Of a DNA stretch of 64,000 bases, positions 14,890 to 23,059 are shown piece after piece. The notes beneath the pieces are model-generated. The model ran no database searches and was not told the origin of the DNA. It saw only the letters and a program-made list of their open reading frames with translations. Position 1 is the first letter of the stretch, and each line of letters opens with the position of its first letter. Origin of the DNA: UBA1926 sp036732005 (GTDB lineage: Bacteria > Planctomycetota > Phycisphaerae > Phycisphaerales > UBA1924); NCBI GenBank assembly GCA_036732005.1, contig DAINDF010000007.1, positions 124,001-188,000 on the forward strand. The letters run 5' to 3'. The position numbers were made by a program, and so were the translations under genes.

Positions 14890-15571
14890 TCGGCCTGCCC
14901 TCGCGGCGCCGGCGGCCCAGCCCGAACGCGCCGACGATCAGACCGGCGGCCGCCCCGGAAGGCGCGGGAACATCCAGCAACTCGAACGCGCTGTCGTACC
15001 CGCTTGTCGCCTGCCAGTTCGCCGAGCCCCACGCACGCGACGCGGAGAACGCGTCAAACCCGAGACTCGGGTCCGCGTCGCCCCAGAGCCAACCATCGCC
15101 CTCGGGTCTGATCGGGTCGGCCGCGATCAGGAGCCAGTAGCGCACCCCCGCCGCCGCGGTGAACGCCTCACCCAGCGCCACGGAATGCACGAACTCCTGC
15201 ACGCCGTTGCCGATGCGCCCGGTCGCCGAGGCGGCGGTCTGATCGAACTCGAACCGCTCGCTGTAGAGCAGCGCCCCGGGAAAGAACGCCCCGCTGGCGT
15301 AGATCTGCACCTCGAACCCCGCGACATTCTCGACTGCAGCGCTCTCCGCCCCCTCGGCCGCGCCCCACCAGCGAATCCCCCGGATCGACCCGCCCTGCGC
15401 AAGCCTGAAGGTGTCGGCGTGCCGGAAGCTGTGCTCGGGTGTGGGCTCGCTGTGGCTGTAGAACCCCAGGCCCACATTGTCCGGCTCCAGCACCGGGCCC
15501 TGGCTGAACAGCACCCCGCCGCACGCCGGAACGACCGCCAGCCCCATACCGACAATACCGGTCCGCACCAT
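14873..15571 (-). CDS. exported PEP-CTERM-like protein of unknown function
   Basis: 232 residues. The N-terminus (MVRTGIVGMGLAVVPACGGVLFSQG) looks like a signal peptide. The body is a beta-rich domain with RYWLLIAADP and WLWGDADPSLGFDAFS, reminiscent of choice-of-anchor type extracellular domains. The C-terminus DVPAPSGAAAGLIVGAFGLG followed by RRRREGR has the sorting-signal layout of PEP-CTERM proteins: a Pro-Ala-Pro motif, a hydrophobic helix and a basic cluster. Such proteins are processed by an exosortase and placed on the surface. No exosortase gene is in the window. It converges with the CotH gene, sharing 17 bp of coding sequence. Confidence 0.7.
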   Translation of the reverse strand: MVRTGIVGMGLAVVPACGGVLFSQGPVLEPDNVGLGFYSHSEPTPEHSFRHADTFRLAQGGSIRGIRWWGAAEGAESAAVENVAGFEVQIYASGAFFPGALLYSERFEFDQTAASATGRIGNGVQEFVHSVALGEAFTAAAGVRYWLLIAADPIRPEGDGWLWGDADPSLGFDAFSASRAWGSANWQATSGYDSAFELLDVPAPSGAAAGLIVGAFGLGRRRREGRPIRDRA

Positions 15572-15799
15572 ACGACCTCCGTCTCACGCTGAGTGTCCCA
15601 CCGCGCGCGCCGCGTCCTTCCCCTCGGGGGACCCTGGGGCGCGCCAGCCCGGTCCGATCGGCCTCGATCGGTCATCCGGGCAGCGGTGACAGCACATACC
15701 GCCCGGCTGGCCCGCGGTTGCGACGATCGGGCCCATACGCCGCCCCGGGCGACCAGGGGCGCACGCCCGGCACCCACGCCGCGGAAGGTCGTCTCGGCA

Positions 15800-16588
15800 C
15801 TACGCGGCCCCGGCCCGCGCGTCCTGCCCGGCCAGCGTGTCGCGCACCAGATGGATCGACCGAACCGTCTCCGCGGTCGCCGACCGGATCGACGACAACT
15901 GCTTCTCGATGTCCTTCGTCGCCGACTCGGTCTTCTGGGCGAGCTTCTTCACCTCGTCGGCGACCACCGCGAACCCCCGGCCGGCCTCGCCGACGCGGGC
16001 GGCCTCGATGGCGGCGTTCAACGCCAGCAGGTTCGTCTGGCTCGCGATGTTCTGGATGAACTTCGAGAAGCTGTCGATCTGCTGCGACGCCGAGGCGAGC
16101 GACTCCACGACCTCGATCGTCTGCGCGAACTCGACGCTCAGCTCCCGCCGCCGCTCCTCCGCCGCGGCGAGGTCTCGCGTCTTCTCGTCCATCTCGCTCG
16201 TGGCGGCGTTGATCGATTCCGACGCACGCCGGAACGACCCCAGCATGCCGTTGAGCAGCACACGCCGGAAGAACTTCCCTTGGCTGGCGTGCTCGAGCGA
16301 CGCCGTCGCCTCGCGCACGAACGCGTCGGTCAAGTCGAGCAGGCGATTGATCGCGTGCAGCATCTCGCCGAGATCGCCCGGCGCGTCGATCCGCAGCAGG
16401 CGCTCCTCCAGGTTGCCGCGCGACGCCTCCAGGCACACCCGCCTCGCCTCGCGGATCCAACGGGCCGCCCCGGCGTCAAGCTCGCCCGAGACGAGGCCGT
16501 CCCCCGTCGCCTCGACCCCGCCGCAGGCCACATCGTCCCCCCACCCGGCAGCGAACGGCCCCGACTCATTCCGCGCGATCGGCGACAT
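15800..16588 (-). CDS. soluble methyl-accepting chemotaxis-type signalling protein
   Basis: 262 residues with no membrane segment. Residues 60-165 are a helical, HAMP-like and linker region (LEERLLRIDAPGDLGEMLHA). Residues 165-250 form the MCP signalling hairpin, with the highly conserved tip IASQTNLLALNAAIEAARVGE followed by GRGFAVVADEVKKLA. The tip is where CheA and CheW bind in other receptors. The protein ends soon after the return helix and is shorter than usual receptors. It starts 9 bp after the PAS-domain gene stops, so both are in one operon. The two halves together match the domain set of Aer, so this may be the output half of a split redox receptor. Confidence 0.8.
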   Translation of the reverse strand: MSPIARNESGPFAAGWGDDVACGGVEATGDGLVSGELDAGAARWIREARRVCLEASRGNLEERLLRIDAPGDLGEMLHAINRLLDLTDAFVREATASLEHASQGKFFRRVLLNGMLGSFRRASESINAATSEMDEKTRDLAAAEERRRELSVEFAQTIEVVESLASASQQIDSFSKFIQNIASQTNLLALNAAIEAARVGEAGRGFAVVADEVKKLAQKTESATKDIEKQLSSIRSATAETVRSIHLVRDTLAGQDARAGAA

Positions 16589-16597
16589 GCGGCCTCC

Positions 16598-17122
16598 TCA
16601 AAGCGTGAAGACAAACTCCTCGTAGGGCATCCGGCTCTGCTCCAGCGCCGCCAGCAGCACCGGCAGCGACGCCGCCATCTGCTCCCGAGGCGTCGTGTGC
16701 CGGCGTTCCTCGGCCAGGAGCGCGGCGTAGAGCGACTTCGCCTTGGCCACCGCGCCCCGATCCGGCACACGCCGACTCGAGTGATACCCCACCATCGCCC
16801 CGTGCCTGTCGTAGCTGGGCGTCACATGCGCGAACACCCAGTAATGATCCCCGCTCTTGGCCATGTTGAGCACATACGCGAAGATCTCCTGCCCCGACTG
16901 AATCGTGTCCCACAGCACCTTGAACACGCACCGTGGCATGTCGGGGTGGCGGACGATGTTGTGCGCCTGCCCGAGAACCTCCGCCTCGGTGTACTGCGCG
17001 ACGCGGAGGAACACATCGTTCGCGTAGGTGATCCGACCCTTCAGGTCGGTCTTGCTGACGATGATCTCGTCGGGGTCGAAGGTGCGTTCCACGCCCGTCG
17101 GGCGGACTTTCGGGGGAGCCAT
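16598..17122 (-). CDS. Aer-type PAS domain protein
   Basis: 174 residues. The PAS domain near the N-terminus has the Aer-like signature FDPDEIIVSKTDLKGRITYA, ND, then EVLGQAHNIVRHPDMPR and WDTIQSGQEIFAYVLNMAKSGDHYW. In Aer this domain binds FAD and senses redox state; the HNIVRHPDMP loop is the same here. The remaining 60 residues are a helical tail without transmembrane or MCP domain. GAGGG lies about 8 bp before the ATG. It is transcribed into the MCP-domain gene (9 bp gap). The pair together would make a cytoplasmic energy or redox taxis input, with the two domains as separate proteins. Confidence 0.85.
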   Translation of the reverse strand: MAPPKVRPTGVERTFDPDEIIVSKTDLKGRITYANDVFLRVAQYTEAEVLGQAHNIVRHPDMPRCVFKVLWDTIQSGQEIFAYVLNMAKSGDHYWVFAHVTPSYDRHGAMVGYHSSRRVPDRGAVAKAKSLYAALLAEERRHTTPREQMAASLPVLLAALEQSRMPYEEFVFTL

Positions 17123-17221
17123 GGGCAGACCCTCACAAAGCGGACGCTGCGGTCCGCTTCAGGTATCGGCCGCCGGGGCCCCAAAGTTCACCCGATTCCG
17201 GCAGAAACGCCCCCCAAGGGC

Positions 17222-17878
17222 CTACTTCCCCATTGCCTCGATAAACGCGTTCGCCTCCGCGATCGACGCGTTCATCTCCGCGATCAGCCGGTCGACCTCC
17301 CCCTCCAACTCCAGCACTGTCCGGTCCAGCGAGGCGATCGCCCTGGCGTTAAGGTTGTGCTTCAGGAAGAGCACCTGGTCCTTGAACGCCGCGAGCACCG
17401 GGTCCATCCGCTGCTCGGCGTTCTTCATCGCCGAGATCAGGTCGCCGTACCGCGCCCGCGTGTCCCGCAACTGGGCCTCGCTCGCCGACCGCAGCGACTC
17501 CGACGAGTACTGCCCCAGCTCCGCCTCCCACTCGCGGAACAACGCGTTCGCCACGCGCTCGATCCCCGCGATCCGCCCGCGGACATCCCCCGCGGCCTTC
17601 TCGCTCCGGTCGTATTCACGCTTCAGCTTGTCGTAGGTCTTCTCGAGGTCGCCCCCGTCGAACCCCGTCAGCGCCTTGAACTCCTCGAGCGTGGTCGCGA
17701 ACTGCTCCTTCGCCTCCTCCTGCTCGTCCCGCGCCTCCTGCACCTGGTCGACCAGCTGCTCCCGCTTGGCGTACCCCAGGCTCTCCTTCACCGCGATCGC
17801 GGTCGACGAGCAACCCCCGAGCGGGACCAGGCCCAGGATCGGGACCACCAGGACCATCAGATTCCGGAACTGTGCCAT
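17222..17878 (-). CDS. DUF2959 family lipoprotein
   Basis: 218 residues from the ATG at 17878 (a GTG two codons upstream is possible). The N-terminus is a lipoprotein signal with a lipobox LGGC near residue 25. The rest is a long, mostly coiled-coil chain that follows the DUF2959 pattern closely: GYAKREQLVDQVQEARDEQE, FDGGDLEKTYDKLKREY, EWEAELGQYSSESLR, and the hallmark QVLFLKHNLNARAIASL. The family is found in many Gram-negative bacteria and its function is unknown; it is presumed periplasmic. It is on the same strand as the LamG gene, which ends 77 bp upstream. Confidence 0.88.
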   Translation of the reverse strand: MAQFRNLMVLVVPILGLVPLGGCSSTAIAVKESLGYAKREQLVDQVQEARDEQEEAKEQFATTLEEFKALTGFDGGDLEKTYDKLKREYDRSEKAAGDVRGRIAGIERVANALFREWEAELGQYSSESLRSASEAQLRDTRARYGDLISAMKNAEQRMDPVLAAFKDQVLFLKHNLNARAIASLDRTVLELEGEVDRLIAEMNASIAEANAFIEAMGK

Positions 17879-17955
17879 GCCCACAGGCTAGCAGGGCCGC
17901 GCCCTCGCCGCGACCCCGCCGATCCGTGTGTTGCCCCACCCGATTCGCGCCGAAC

Positions 17956-19839
17956 TTAGCGATCCGCTGGCACGATCCGCGGCGAGCCCACCGCCCACCC
18001 GTGGTTGCCCCGCCCCGAGTCGTCCGGGAACGCCCCGTGGTACGGCGTGTCGAAGTGCAGCAGCAGCAGCGTCTGCTCGTCCGTCCCGAGCACCCGCGCA
18101 GGCTCGAACGGCCCCGTGTACCGCACCGACGACGACACCCGCACCTCGTCGATCTGCCCCGCGAACCACGACATCGCGTCCCCGCGCGCATTCGGCTCCG
18201 CGCCGATGTACAGCGGCAGGTCCGCGTGCACCAACTCCCCGGCCTCCTCCGATCGCCCCGCCTCGCGCCCGTCCACGAACAGCACCGCACGCTTCCCGTC
18301 GTAGGTCAGCGCGACATGGTGCCACGCCCCCCACTCGATCGGCTCGCCCAGCCCCGCCCGCGCCAAACCGCGATCCGTCCCCACCAGGCCCGCCGGCAGC
18401 ACCCCCCCCGGCCGGGACCAGATGATCGCGAACCCCGAGCCCTCCGCCCCCCGGCTCATCACGGCCGACGACCCCCCCGGCGCGGGCCCCCGAACCCACG
18501 CCTCGGCCGTCAGCCTCCAGGGCCGCTCCCCGAGCTCCACGCGCACCGCGCCCCGGCCGTTCAGATCGAGCACGCCGTTGTGCGCGGGCGTCGCGCCCGA
18601 CACTTCCTCCGCGCCGCGGGGCCGCACGGGCACCCCGCCCCGCCGGATCACCGTCTGCTCCCCGCCCGCCTCCACCGGATACCGCGCCGTCACCACCGCT
18701 TCGACCCGCGGACGCTCGTTCGTCAACGCCGGCGCCTCCGCCGCCACCGGAAGCCGCAGCGTCTGCCCAGGCAAGATCGTCCCCCCGACCCGCTGCCTCG
18801 AGAGCATCCACCCCTCGGGCGCCCCGATCTCGAGATCGAAGTCGAACCGGCTCGGCGTCGGGTTCTCGAGCACCACCTCGAACCCGGCGCCGTCCCCGGC
18901 CTCCGGGCCCGCCTGCACGAACCCCTCCACCGCCACCCACCCCGAACGCGCCAGCGCCCCCACCGCGTCCGCGTCCGCGCCGAGGAAGACCTGCCCCGGC
19001 TCCGTCGCGTCGTGCGGCAGAACCGTGATCTCGTGCCCCGTCCGGGTCACGCTCACGAGCGTCACCGCGTGGCTCGACGCGTACCCATGCGTTTCCGCCG
19101 CGAACGCGCCCGTCATCGACACCGACCCGTACCGCACATTGTCCCGCTGCCCGTCGTCCCGCGCGTACCGCGTGCCCCCCGAGATCACCCGCGCCGGCCT
19201 CCCGTCCTGCGCCAGCACCCGGTGCACGCCCTCCCACACCTCCTTGTCCTCCGACAGCCACAGGGGCGCGTGCACAAACACGAAGATCTGCTCGGCCCGC
19301 GTCGCCCGCAGGTCATCCCGGAGCCACGAGACAACGCCGTCCCGGGTGGCTCCCCGCTCGCCCAGCAACTCGCTCGAGAGCACGACCAGGTGCGCCCAGC
19401 CCGTGTCGAAGGCATAGACCATCGGCCCGAACTGGGCCCGGTAGAGCGACCTCGCCTCTTCACGCGACGCCGGCGACGCGCCCGTATCCAGCGGGCCCGC
19501 CACCGGGTACCACGGCGCCTGAAGGCCCCCGATGACGCGCTTGAACGCGCCGGCCCGGTCCGCCCAGCGGGCCGGGGTGGTCTGCCCGTCGAACATGTTC
19601 CCCGTCGTCACCACGAACCGAACGCCGAGGTGGTTCGCCGTCTCCACCGCCCGGGCCACCACACCCAGCCCCGCGCCCCCGCCCGGCGCGATATCCCCGA
19701 AGACCGCGAAGGTCATCCGCTCGGCCTCGACCGGGCCCTGGAGGACGCGGGCCCCCGTCTCCGGCGTGCGCACGGGCTCGGCGCCCCGCGCCGCCACCGC
19801 GACGACCAATCCGACGAGAACCATCAACACCGTGCGCAT
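17956..19839 (-). CDS. exported LamG-domain protein with a degenerate metallophosphoesterase domain
   Basis: 627 residues with a signal peptide (MRTVLMVLVGLVVAVAARGA). Residues of about 40-270 have the layout of a calcineurin-like phosphoesterase, but the metal ligands look eroded: FGDIAPGGG where GDxH is expected, TTGNMFDG for GD, PVAGPLDTG for GNHE, a preserved VHAPLW, and GGTRYARDD for GHxH. Residues of about 300-420 are a beta-rich linker. The C-terminal domain (of about 440-627) is a LamG/concanavalin-like lectin module (WHHVALTYDGKRAVLFVDGR, FAGQIDEVRVSS), probably glycan-binding. It lies 54 bp after the Ser/Thr kinase gene on the same strand, so an ECF sigma, kinase and LamG operon is possible. 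Confidence 0.75.
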   Translation of the reverse strand: MRTVLMVLVGLVVAVAARGAEPVRTPETGARVLQGPVEAERMTFAVFGDIAPGGGAGLGVVARAVETANHLGVRFVVTTGNMFDGQTTPARWADRAGAFKRVIGGLQAPWYPVAGPLDTGASPASREEARSLYRAQFGPMVYAFDTGWAHLVVLSSELLGERGATRDGVVSWLRDDLRATRAEQIFVFVHAPLWLSEDKEVWEGVHRVLAQDGRPARVISGGTRYARDDGQRDNVRYGSVSMTGAFAAETHGYASSHAVTLVSVTRTGHEITVLPHDATEPGQVFLGADADAVGALARSGWVAVEGFVQAGPEAGDGAGFEVVLENPTPSRFDFDLEIGAPEGWMLSRQRVGGTILPGQTLRLPVAAEAPALTNERPRVEAVVTARYPVEAGGEQTVIRRGGVPVRPRGAEEVSGATPAHNGVLDLNGRGAVRVELGERPWRLTAEAWVRGPAPGGSSAVMSRGAEGSGFAIIWSRPGGVLPAGLVGTDRGLARAGLGEPIEWGAWHHVALTYDGKRAVLFVDGREAGRSEEAGELVHADLPLYIGAEPNARGDAMSWFAGQIDEVRVSSSVRYTGPFEPARVLGTDEQTLLLLHFDTPYHGAFPDDSGRGNHGWAVGSPRIVPADR

Positions 19840-19893
19840 AGGAGGGCTCCGCTTCGTGCGTGGCCCACATGCTACACGAACCGCCCGGGCCCA

Positions 19894-21180
19894 TCAGGGA
19901 GCGTCGGGGTCCAGCCCCGCGTCGAGCAGGCGGGAGCGCAGACGCTCGTTCTCCGCCTCGGTCTCCTCGAGCGCTCGCCGCAGGCCCCGGTTCTCCCGCT
20001 CGAGCCCGTCCTCACGGGCGAACGGCCCACCCCCCAAAAAAAGATCGCCCGCCACCAGCAGGATCGACACGCCCAGAACCCCCGCCGTCGTCACCGCCAC
20101 CCAGTGCCGCTGGAACATCTTCCGAGACATGTACCGCCAGTTGTCCCGCTTGGCCTCGATCGGCTCGCCCGCCAGCAGCCGCTCGATGTCCCGCGCCAGG
20201 TCCCCGGGCGTCTGGTACCGCATCGAACGCGACTTCGCCAGCGCCTTGAGCACGATCGTGTCCAGCTCCGAGTTGATCTGCTTGTTGAACGAGCCCGGCC
20301 TCGGCGGGATCTCGCTCATGATCCGCCGCGCCACCTCCGGCATCGAGCCCGTCACCGCGTAGGGGAAGCGACCCGTCAGCAGGTCGTAGAGAATCACCCC
20401 CAACGCGTACACATCCGTGCGCACATCGATCTTCGCGCTCTCCCCGCCCGCCTGCTCCGGGCTCGCCCAGGGCAGCGAACCCACGAACTGCCCCGTCGCC
20501 GTCATCCGCGTCGGCGCCGAACTCTCCGCCGCGCCCTCCCCCTCGAGCTTGGCAAGCCCGAAGTCCAGGATGTGCGGCTCGCCCTCGGGCGTCACGCGGA
20601 TGTTGCTCGGCTTGAGGTCCCGGTGGATCACGCCACGCAGGTGGGCCGCGTTGATCGCGTGGCACACCTTCGCGAACAGGCGGAGGATCTCCTCGACCCC
20701 GAGCTCGTTCTGCCGGACGAACACCTCGAGCGTCTGCCCGGCGATGTAGTCCATGACATAGTACCCGCAGCCCCCGACCACCCCGCTGTCGTGGATCGTC
20801 ACGATGTTGGGGTTGTCCAGCGTCGCCAGCACATGGATCTCGCGCTCGAACCGCACCCGCTCACTCGCCCGCGCCAGCGCCCCCTCGCGCATCAGCTTGA
20901 TCGCGACCTGCCGACCCGTCCCCTCCTGCCGCGCGAGGTAGACCACGCCCTGACCGCCCCGGTGGATCTCGCGGACGATCGTGTACCCCGGGATGCTCGC
21001 CGACAGCCCACCCACCCCACGCATCGCAGGGCGAGAGCGGTGCTGCGCCTGCATGCGCGCCGCCTCGATCAGGCCAAACTCAGAACTCGATGACGCCGGC
21101 GGCGGCGAACGAGAATCCGCCGGCGGCACCACCACCAGCTCGGTCTCCTCGTCCTCGTGACGCTCTCGATCGCGAGCCAC
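19894..21180 (-). CDS. membrane-anchored Ser/Thr protein kinase (Hanks type)
   Basis: 428 residues, GTG start at 21180 with GGAGGAA upstream. After a 60-residue acidic, Pro-rich leader comes a complete kinase domain: glycine loop IHRGGQGVVYLA, VAIKLM (ATP-binding Lys), HRDLKPSN (catalytic Asp), DFGLAK, and WASPEQAGG with a following DVYALGVILYDLLTG. Then come one membrane segment (HWVAVTTAGVLGVSILLVAG) and a C-terminal coiled coil outside or in the periplasm (LERENRGLRRALEETEAENE). All catalytic residues are present. It lies 33 bp downstream of an ECF sigma factor gene, the pairing known for planctomycete STK-linked ECF groups in which the kinase is thought to control the sigma factor. Confidence 0.92.
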   Translation of the reverse strand: MARDRERHEDEETELVVVPPADSRSPPPASSSSEFGLIEAARMQAQHRSRPAMRGVGGLSASIPGYTIVREIHRGGQGVVYLARQEGTGRQVAIKLMREGALARASERVRFEREIHVLATLDNPNIVTIHDSGVVGGCGYYVMDYIAGQTLEVFVRQNELGVEEILRLFAKVCHAINAAHLRGVIHRDLKPSNIRVTPEGEPHILDFGLAKLEGEGAAESSAPTRMTATGQFVGSLPWASPEQAGGESAKIDVRTDVYALGVILYDLLTGRFPYAVTGSMPEVARRIMSEIPPRPGSFNKQINSELDTIVLKALAKSRSMRYQTPGDLARDIERLLAGEPIEAKRDNWRYMSRKMFQRHWVAVTTAGVLGVSILLVAGDLFLGGGPFAREDGLERENRGLRRALEETEAENERLRSRLLDAGLDPDAP

Positions 21181-21213
21181 CGGCTTCCTCCGCCGTCCCG
21201 CCGGGCCCCGGGG

Positions 21214-21969
21214 TCAGCCCGGGTCCGTGAAGAACCGCGACGCGTTCCCAAGCGACCCGCGCATCTTCTCGTGCGCCCGCGCACGCAGCATGTAGATCGC
21301 CCCCGTCGACCGACCCAACTGCTCGGCCACCTCCTGCGCCGAGCGGCCCTCAAGGTCGTACAGCCGCACCACCCGCTCATAATCCGGCGGCAGCGACGAG
21401 AGCACATCCTCGATCAGACGCTCCGATTCGTCCCGCGCCGCGGCCCGGCTCGGCGTCGAGTAAGTCGCGCCCAGCAACTCCACCAACGCCACGAACGAGT
21501 TCTCCCCCGCACGCGCCGCGTGCACCCGGTTCTTCGGGTTCGGCCGCTTCGCCGCCTGCAGCCCGCGCAGCGCATCCCGCAGGTTGTTCTCCGCGACCTG
21601 CTGCAGCCACGCGAGGAACGACCCCCGCCCCCGGTGCTTGAACTGCCCCGCGAGCAGGAACGCCTCCAGGTAAGTCACCTGCATCACATCGTCTTCGTCG
21701 AGCGCCGTCCGCCACTGCGGGCCGATCTTCGTCTTCAACCGCTCACGCACCACCGGCCCGAAGTGCGACAGCAGCGCGCACAACGCGTCCTCGTCGCCCC
21801 GGGCCGCACGCTCGGCCAGGCTCTCCTCGTCCGCCAAGTCGGGAGCCGAGTGGTCCGTCCTGGGCTCGGGGGCCTCCACCCGCACCGGCGCGGTCGGCAG
21901 GTCGTCCTCCGAGCGCAGCAGACGACGCGCCTGGGGCCGTTCCGGTGATGGCGTCCGCTGCTCGTCCAC
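21214..21969 (-). CDS. ECF-type RNA polymerase sigma factor, kinase-linked
   Basis: Region 2 is seen in LTDED-type spacing as DEDDVMQVTYLEAFLLAGQF followed by RGRGSFLAWLQQVAENNLRD, and region 4 as LSSLPPDYERVVRLYDLEGR followed by SAQEVAEQLGRSTGAIYMLRAR. These fit an extracytoplasmic-function sigma factor. The start is uncertain: no ATG lies close to region 2. I chose a GTG at 21969, giving 251 residues with a disordered acidic N-terminus of about 70 residues; other GTG codons lie further in, and an open frame runs up to an ATG at 22317. The gene is followed after 33 bp by a Ser/Thr kinase, the arrangement of planctomycete ECF-STK pairs, so its activity is probably set by phosphorylation rather than by an anti-sigma factor. 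Confidence 0.85.
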   Translation of the reverse strand: MDEQRTPSPERPQARRLLRSEDDLPTAPVRVEAPEPRTDHSAPDLADEESLAERAARGDEDALCALLSHFGPVVRERLKTKIGPQWRTALDEDDVMQVTYLEAFLLAGQFKHRGRGSFLAWLQQVAENNLRDALRGLQAAKRPNPKNRVHAARAGENSFVALVELLGATYSTPSRAAARDESERLIEDVLSSLPPDYERVVRLYDLEGRSAQEVAEQLGRSTGAIYMLRARAHEKMRGSLGNASRFFTDPG

Positions 21970-22427
21970 GCTCGCCCCGCTCTTCGGCGCACGCCCAGAC
22001 CCTCCCCGCTCAAAGGCGGGGGTCGCCGGGACGCCCCCAGTGTACGGGGAGTTGCCCCAGTCTCCAAGCCGCCCGGCGAAACAGGACGCCCGGCTCTCCC
22101 CAATTCCACGCAATCTGTGAAGATCCAGCGGGTTTCCCGTTGACAATCTGCTATCATCGGCTTCAGCGGCGACCGGGCCCTTGGTCCGGAGTTGCCGCGT
22201 ACCAATTCGCTCTTCTCTTCCCGGCCCGGGGGCCCGTGTTCGCACGACCCCCGGGCATTCTTCTGCGCCTTCTCGGACCCACCCGGCGCACGCCCAGACC
22301 AGCCAAACCAGGATCATCGACGAACGCCGCTCGCTCGAGACGGCCCTCGCCGGCGCGGCACGCCCGTCACGAGTCGCTCCATCGCAGGCATTGCGAACTG
22401 ATCTGGATTGGCTGACGCGCCGGAACC
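21970..22427. other. gene-free upstream region of the ECF sigma gene
   Basis: No convincing gene is seen. The sigma frame stays open on the minus strand to 22317 but encodes nothing recognisable. Around 22135-22180 the DNA is less GC-rich, with TTGTCA on the minus strand and TTGACA on the plus strand, possible promoter words without clear partners. From about 22385 the linker of the family B repeat array begins. Confidence 0.4.
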
Positions 22428-22954
22428 GGTGCCACGACCCGCCCGCAGGGCGCGTCGGTCATCGGCACCCGATCCCACACCACGCGCCGCTCACGCGGCG
22501 GGTGGTGGCACCGATCCTGCACAACACGCGGTCAAGCTCGAGCCATGCGAGGCTGATCTGGATCGGCAGACGCACCGGAACCGGTGCCACGACCCGCCCG
22601 CAGGGCGCGTCGTGCGTCGGTCATCGGCACCCGATCCGCACCACGCGCCGCTCACGCGGCGGGTGGTGGCACCAATCCTGCACGGAATGCGGTCAGGCAC
22701 GAGCCATGCGAGGCTGATCTGGATTGGCAGACGCACCGGAACCGGTGCCACGACCCGCCCGCAGGGCGCGTCGTGCGTCGGTCATCGGCACCCGATCCGC
22801 ACCACGCGCCGCTCACGCGGCGGGTGGTGGCACCAATCCTGCACAACATGCGGTCAGGCACGAGCCATGCCAGGCTGATCTGGATCGGCAAACGCACCGG
22901 AACCGGTGCCACGACCCGCCCGCAGGGCGCGTCGTGCATGATCCGTCGGCGTCC
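22428..22954 (+). repeat. tandem array of 91-bp two-hairpin repeats, family B (3 full copies and 1 partial)
   Basis: Units at 22428-22512 (85 bp, internally shortened), 22583-22673 (91 bp), 22744-22834 (91 bp) and a truncated one from 22905. Unit starts are 155, 161 and 161 bp apart, so each is followed by a conserved linker of about 70 bp that itself is repeated. Each unit begins GGTGCCACGACCCGCC and ends in its near-perfect inverted copy. The left half folds as ACGACCCGCCC/GGGCGCGTCGT (10 of 11 pairs) and the right half as ACCACGCGCCGC/GCGGCGGGTGGT (11 of 12). A fifth, inverted copy is at 3738-3828. No gene is seen in this stretch; open frames here follow the repeat. Confidence 0.9.
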
Positions 22955-22967
22955 GCACGCCCCACCG

Positions 22968-23003
22968 CAAAAAGAACGACGCCCGCGGAAGGCCGCGGGC
23001 GTC
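22968..23003 (-). terminator. intrinsic terminator of the dockerin-protein gene
   Basis: Perfect 11-bp stem (22978-22988 with 22993-23003, loop AAGG) followed on the minus strand by a run of five T residues (complement of the A run near 22969-22973). It lies 57 bp after the stop codon of the gene at 23060. Confidence 0.9.
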
Positions 23004-23059
23004 GCCTGATTCAAGTTGTCAGCCCCGAAGGGCCAATCCGGATCGCCGAGGCGATCAGA

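Noticed and set aside
17872..21093. A 1073-codon open frame on the plus strand
   Set aside because: Shadow of the LamG and kinase genes; composition is Arg/Pro/His-rich and no motif is present.
22428..22954. CRISPR array
   Set aside because: Repeat units are 91 bp with conserved linkers, not short repeats with unique spacers, and no cas genes are near.
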